A program made the position numbers and the translations under genes. Below the pieces are notes generated by a model. The model was not told the DNA's origin and searched no databases. It worked only from the letters and a program-made list of their open reading frames with translations. From assembly GCA_009773495.1 (NCBI GenBank), contig WSXW01000019.1, positions 1 to 32,776 on the forward strand: a stretch of DNA of 32,776 nt, in the 5' to 3' direction. This document shows positions 29,430 to 32,776 of this stretch, one piece after another. The DNA is from Bacillota bacterium. Lineage in GTDB: Bacteria; Bacillota; UBA994. Numbering within the stretch: position 1 is the first letter of the stretch; the number at the start of each line of letters is the position of its first letter.

Positions 29430-30677
29430 ATGGGAAGTGCATTTGTTCGAGGTGGTGTCCGTTTGGGAGGGGAGGTGTCTGCCAACGGCTCAAAATACGT
29501 CGCTCTATCGGCCTTGCCAGCGGCGCTGCTAGCTAACGGCCCAGTCATTATTGAGAACTTGCCGGACCTTAGCGATGTGCGGGTTTTCTGTGAGATTCTA
29601 CGCAAGCTGGGGGCAACCGTAACTTTCGAGGGTGGGATTGCTACAATCGACCCTACCGGTCTTAAGCCTGGTATAGCTGACCCAAGTTTGGTTAAGAAGC
29701 TAAGAGCGTCTTACTACCTGTTAGGAGTTTTATTGGCGCGATTTGGTGAGGCAGAAGTAGCCCTACCCGGTGGCGATGATATTGGTCCGAGACCAATAGA
29801 TCAGCACCTCAAAGGCTTTAGGGCCTTGGGTGCCGAGACCTCTATTGAGCACGGCAACATTAAGGTTTATGCCGAAAAACTCAACGGAGCTTCCATTTAC
29901 CTAGACGTAGTTAGTTTAGGTGCAACGGTCAATATCATGTTGGCAGCCGTCCTAGCTGAAGGCCAGACCACGATTGTTAATGCTGATAGGGGCCCCTGGA
30001 TCATTGACCTCGCGAATATGCTTAACGCTATGGGGGCGCGTATTTTTGGCACAGGCACGGAGACAATCCGCATTCAGGGCGTAAAGGAATTGCACGGCTG
30101 TCGACACTATATCATCCCTGACCAAAGTGAAGCAGCCACTCTGATGATTGCTACAGCTTTTACAGGTGGTAACGTACTGTTGAAAAATATTATACCCACC
30201 CACCTTGATGCGATTACTGCAAAACTGCGGGAAACAGGGGCTGTCATTGTTATTCACGAAGACAGTGTCAGAGTGATTGGACCGAGTCGGCCTTCTGCTG
30301 TTAATGTTAAGACCTTACCGTACCCTGGGTTCTTCACTGATTTCCAGGCGCCAATGAGCACCATGCTAACCGTTGCTGAGGGAACAAGCATAGTAACAGA
30401 AACAATTTGGGAAGAACGTTTCAAGCACTTAGAAGAACTCACTAAGATGGGTGCGAAAGCACGCATTGAAGGACGTAGCGTTTTTATTGAAGGCGTACGT
30501 CAGTTGAGCTGTGCAGAGGTCACAGGTACAGACCTCCGAGCTAGTGCCTCATTGATGTTGGCAGGGCTCGTCGCCGATGGCGACTCACTAGTGCATGGCA
30601 TTGACCACATGGACCGCGGCTATGAGCGGCTTGACCTGAAACTCAATAGTCTCGGCGCAGACATTAAAAGATTATAA
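29430..30677 (+). CDS. MurA-like enolpyruvyl transferase with Asp at the catalytic Cys position
   Basis: The 415-residue protein has the full MurA layout. Lys22 of the substrate site is kept, but the next residue, normally Asn, is Tyr23 (NGSKYVALSAL). The catalytic loop reads LPGGDDIGPRPIDQHLKGF: Asp116 stands where the Cys that attacks phosphoenolpyruvate (Cys115 of E. coli) usually lies. Asp in YPGFFTDFQAPM and Arg in TDLRASASLMLAGL are retained. Asp at the Cys position occurs in naturally fosfomycin-resistant MurA enzymes (Mycobacterium, Chlamydia, Borrelia). It may be a second MurA or a paralogue with another function. The ATG at 29430 follows GAGGGTG; an earlier in-frame ATG lies in the promoter. 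Confidence 0.9.
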   Translation: MGSAFVRGGVRLGGEVSANGSKYVALSALPAALLANGPVIIENLPDLSDVRVFCEILRKLGATVTFEGGIATIDPTGLKPGIADPSLVKKLRASYYLLGVLLARFGEAEVALPGGDDIGPRPIDQHLKGFRALGAETSIEHGNIKVYAEKLNGASIYLDVVSLGATVNIMLAAVLAEGQTTIVNADRGPWIIDLANMLNAMGARIFGTGTETIRIQGVKELHGCRHYIIPDQSEAATLMIATAFTGGNVLLKNIIPTHLDAITAKLRETGAVIVIHEDSVRVIGPSRPSAVNVKTLPYPGFFTDFQAPMSTMLTVAEGTSIVTETIWEERFKHLEELTKMGAKARIEGRSVFIEGVRQLSCAEVTGTDLRASASLMLAGLVADGDSLVHGIDHMDRGYERLDLKLNSLGADIKRL

Positions 30678-30707
30678 AAAAGTCAGACATTGTCTGACTT
30701 TTTTCTT
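30676..30707 (+). terminator. Intrinsic terminator after the MurA-like gene
   Basis: AAAAAAGTCAGACA-TTG-TCTGACTTTTTT, with a T6 run. It can act in both directions. Confidence 0.95.
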
Positions 30708-30774
30708 TCCATGAAAAGGAGTTTATCTTTTTAGCAGCGAATATATGTTTTACAACCATTGTGGAGTGATGAGG

Positions 30775-32589
30775 ATGAAGGACACTAGGCTTTCTAATAA
30801 GCTTGCGCTTTATCTGGATGTCGGTGCATTTGTCGCTGCTCTCTTAGCTGTCTGTGCAACATGGATCTCGGACTCACCCGTCCTTAATGCAGAAATTGTC
30901 GTGCTGCTAAGCGCGCTTATTGCGGCTACCTTTTATGGTGTCAAAGGGTCGTTGGCTATTTTAGCAATATATGCCATTCCTGTTGGGGTGATGTATGTAC
31001 GGGCCTCCGCAGCTCCCCTCGAGTGGCTGATATTTGCTTTGAAGCTATTATTCATTATGGCTTGTGCAGTGATTGTGACTAGGGTTACTAAACGTTTGTG
31101 GCATCAAATGCGCAGAAGTAGTGCGCAGTTAGCCCTATTGCGAAGAGAGCTGCGACGTATTCAGCGGGTTCAGTTGGCAAGCGAAGAGATAACTCAACAA
31201 ATAGGTCCATCAGAAATCATGAGCTGCACCATGGAGCGCGCTCTAGACATACTGAGGGGGCAAGCGGCTGGGGTCTGGTGTTTTAGGCAGGATAATTTAC
31301 AACCGCAGGTACATAGTAATTGGCCACATCAAATTAGTGCTAATGACATACTCAGCCGTAAGGAATCCGGCTCATATTTCTATTTAAACGGATACAACGT
31401 GGTTTTCACTGAAATTGAGGTCGAAGTAGGGCAGACAGGAATCCTCGCAGTAGCGCTAGCCGGAAGACCAAGAAGGTATCAGGCAGCCGTGCGCCTTCTT
31501 AGAAGTTTAGCTCGCAGTACTTCAGCGGCCTTGAGCAAATCTCAGATATTAGAGTCTCACCGCAAGCAGGCAGATTACCTAGGGCTCCTCAATGAGCTCG
31601 GTCACAAATTCGTGTCTCACCTCGGGTTAGAAGATTTGTTTAGCTCCATGTATCGTGAGGTGCGTCGGGTTATGGACGCTGAGGCTTTCTTTGTAGGTCT
31701 ATATGACTCCGAAATGCAGGAAGTGGATCTTCGGTATATTTTTGACGAAGGTATAAGAGTAGATTCATTTAAGTACATGTTAAACGAGGGACCTACCTCT
31801 CGTGCCATTAAGAGTAGGGCTCCGATTTTGCACAATGTTAATGCTCGTTCAGCCCCTGGGGTCACCTTGATTGGCGATGACACTAAGATTGTTCAGTCCA
31901 TTTTAGTTGTTCCAATTATCTTTAAGGAAAAAGTAATTGGTGCCCTATCAGCTCAGAGTTATAAGCCCAACGCCTACACAGACGAGCATGTACGTCTTCT
32001 TTCTATTATTGCAAGCCAGTCGGCTATCGCTATGGATAACGCTCAGCTCTACGAGCAGACTTTGCGTATGGCCTTGACCGATAGCATGACAGGGTTGGCC
32101 AACGCCCGTGCTTTCCATCAAGAGATTGACGGGGTAATTCAACATGCCCATGCTCATCCTGCAGGAGTTTCTCTAATCATGATTGACTCAGATAGTCTCA
32201 AATATATTAACGATCGCTTTGGTCACTTGGCAGGGGATGAGCACATTTGTAGTCTCTCGGAGGTCATCCGAGAAAGCGTACGTGCCGGAGATATTGTTGC
32301 CCGCTATGCGGGGGATGAATTTGTGGTGCTTTTACCTAACACTACATCGGCAGACGCTAAGGTTATTGCGCATCGCATAGTACAGGCTGTACGTGTGAAA
32401 GAACATCACTTTGATCACTGCAATGTTAGAGTTACTGCCAGCGCTGGGGTGGCGACCTTCCCGCAAGACGCTGACAGCGCCGAGAGTCTCATTCGCGCGG
32501 CTGACAAGGCCATGTATCGGGCCAAGAATGCGGGTAAAGACCAAGTAGCTACTAATGATGACGAATTTATCAAAACCACCGGGTCATAA
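30775..32589 (+). CDS. Membrane diguanylate cyclase with GAF and GGDEF domains
   Basis: The 604-residue protein has about four N-terminal membrane helices (10-105), a coiled linker, a weak GAF-like segment (about 140-250), a clear GAF domain (about 265-415, ending SIIASQSAIAMDNAQLYEQ) and a GGDEF domain (about 430-600). The GGDEF signature is AGDEF (RYAGDEFVVLLP), a variant found in some active cyclases. The RxxD inhibitory site is present (RAGD, 5 residues before), as is DSMTGLANARAF with the FGHLAGDEH loop. It should make cyclic di-GMP in response to a signal sensed by the membrane or GAF parts. The ATG at 30775 has TGGAG 8 bases upstream. Confidence 0.92.
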   Translation: MKDTRLSNKLALYLDVGAFVAALLAVCATWISDSPVLNAEIVVLLSALIAATFYGVKGSLAILAIYAIPVGVMYVRASAAPLEWLIFALKLLFIMACAVIVTRVTKRLWHQMRRSSAQLALLRRELRRIQRVQLASEEITQQIGPSEIMSCTMERALDILRGQAAGVWCFRQDNLQPQVHSNWPHQISANDILSRKESGSYFYLNGYNVVFTEIEVEVGQTGILAVALAGRPRRYQAAVRLLRSLARSTSAALSKSQILESHRKQADYLGLLNELGHKFVSHLGLEDLFSSMYREVRRVMDAEAFFVGLYDSEMQEVDLRYIFDEGIRVDSFKYMLNEGPTSRAIKSRAPILHNVNARSAPGVTLIGDDTKIVQSILVVPIIFKEKVIGALSAQSYKPNAYTDEHVRLLSIIASQSAIAMDNAQLYEQTLRMALTDSMTGLANARAFHQEIDGVIQHAHAHPAGVSLIMIDSDSLKYINDRFGHLAGDEHICSLSEVIRESVRAGDIVARYAGDEFVVLLPNTTSADAKVIAHRIVQAVRVKEHHFDHCNVRVTASAGVATFPQDADSAESLIRAADKAMYRAKNAGKDQVATNDDEFIKTTGS

Positions 32590-32651
32590 AAACAGGAACG
32601 ATCACGGGACTACTGTAAAGACGATAGTCATTTGAGATCTGGATGTACAAT

Positions 32652-32682
32652 AAAGGGGCTGTTGCAGTAACAGCCCCTTTTA
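32652..32682 (+). terminator. Intrinsic terminator after the cyclase gene
   Basis: AAAGGGGCTGTT-GCAGT-AACAGCCCCTTT followed by TA. The stem is perfect and bidirectional. Confidence 0.9.
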
Positions 32683-32688
32683 GCATGG

Positions 32689-32776
32689 GTCGTGCCCTTT
32701 TAGGTGGACGAGGGCACGGCATGGCACGTCGTTCCTACTTTTGTGTAGGGGCACGACATGTCGTGCCCTTTTAGGT
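32689..32776. repeat. Palindromic repeat cluster at the right edge
   Basis: The 17-base word GTCGTGCCCTTTTAGGT occurs at 32689-32705 and again at 32760-32776, 71 bases apart. The second copy overlaps a perfect 20-base palindrome, GGGCACGACATGTCGTGCCC (32749-32768). Between them is a related imperfect copy (GGGCACGGCATGGCACG). The cluster continues beyond the window. Such GTAGGGGCACG palindromes resemble dispersed REP-like elements. Confidence 0.75.

Noticed and set aside
1-32776. CRISPR array, toxin-antitoxin or phage-defence island
   Set aside because: No regular repeat-spacer series, Cas genes or known defence domains were seen; most of the window is housekeeping, sporulation and hydrogenase genes.

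Overview
The window looks like the chromosome of a spore-forming, anaerobic member of the Firmicutes (Clostridia-like), with mid-range base composition by eye. The evidence is a GerA/GerB/GerC germinant-receptor operon, a GerMN protein, YtaF, a DUF1657/DUF421 pair of the kind found with spoVA genes, Shine-Dalgarno sites of the AGGAGG type, and a multi-subunit NAD(P)-linked [FeFe] hydrogenase operon. No phage, plasmid or CRISPR module is visible. Much of the gene order (polA-mutM-ytaF-coaE) is the conserved Firmicutes arrangement.

Layout. 1-690 has no convincing gene but holds inverted repeats and a candidate structured RNA ending in an intrinsic terminator. A tRNA-Leu(CAA) lies on the minus strand at 694-778. 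936-2489: DUF1657 protein with a Gly/Met/Thr-rich tail, then a DUF421 (YetF-type) membrane protein. 2534-4321: yhbY (minus) and a secreted L,D-transpeptidase with a LysM inserted in its catalytic domain. 4433-5682: ECF sigma factor and zinc-finger anti-sigma, preceded by a plausible self-regulated ECF promoter. 5778-11169: polA, mutM, ytaF, coaE and a lytic transglycosylase. 11159-12559: M1-type metallopeptidase (minus). 12660-12853: two tRNA-Leu genes (CAG, GAG). 12958-14194: a decayed gene remnant and a RAYT/Y1-transposase-like protein fused to a DnaA-domain-IV-like region whose catalytic residues look lost. 14204-15217: class A beta-lactamase-like serine hydrolase (minus).

15344-21168 (minus strand) is one operon, read right to left: a hydrogenase-like iron-sulfur protein with degenerate H-cluster motifs, a DRTGG-domain protein, then HndB-, HndA-, HndC- and HndD-type subunits. 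The last four form a trimeric/tetrameric [FeFe] hydrogenase expected to couple NAD(P)H and ferredoxin to hydrogen. The first two look like a sensory or regulatory module. A divergent promoter region separates this operon from an ECF-transporter S component (21332).

22014-27277: an unknown small protein, a GNAT acetyltransferase, the gerA-gerB-gerC operon and a small membrane protein. 27388-32589: a GerMN protein, an SLC13/ArsB-type permease (minus), a MurA-like enzyme with Asp in place of the catalytic Cys, and a membrane GAF-GGDEF diguanylate cyclase. The permease is preceded by a clear yybP-ykoY (Mn2+) riboswitch with a terminator, which points to a role in manganese homeostasis. The extreme right end starts a palindromic repeat cluster that runs out of the window.

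The most notable items are the Mn riboswitch/permease pair, the Cys-to-Asp MurA paralogue, the apparently inactive RAYT-DnaA fusion, the degenerate hydrogenase-like protein leading the hnd operon, and a hairpin that would bury the ytaF ribosome binding site. Nothing here is proven to be a wholly new system.
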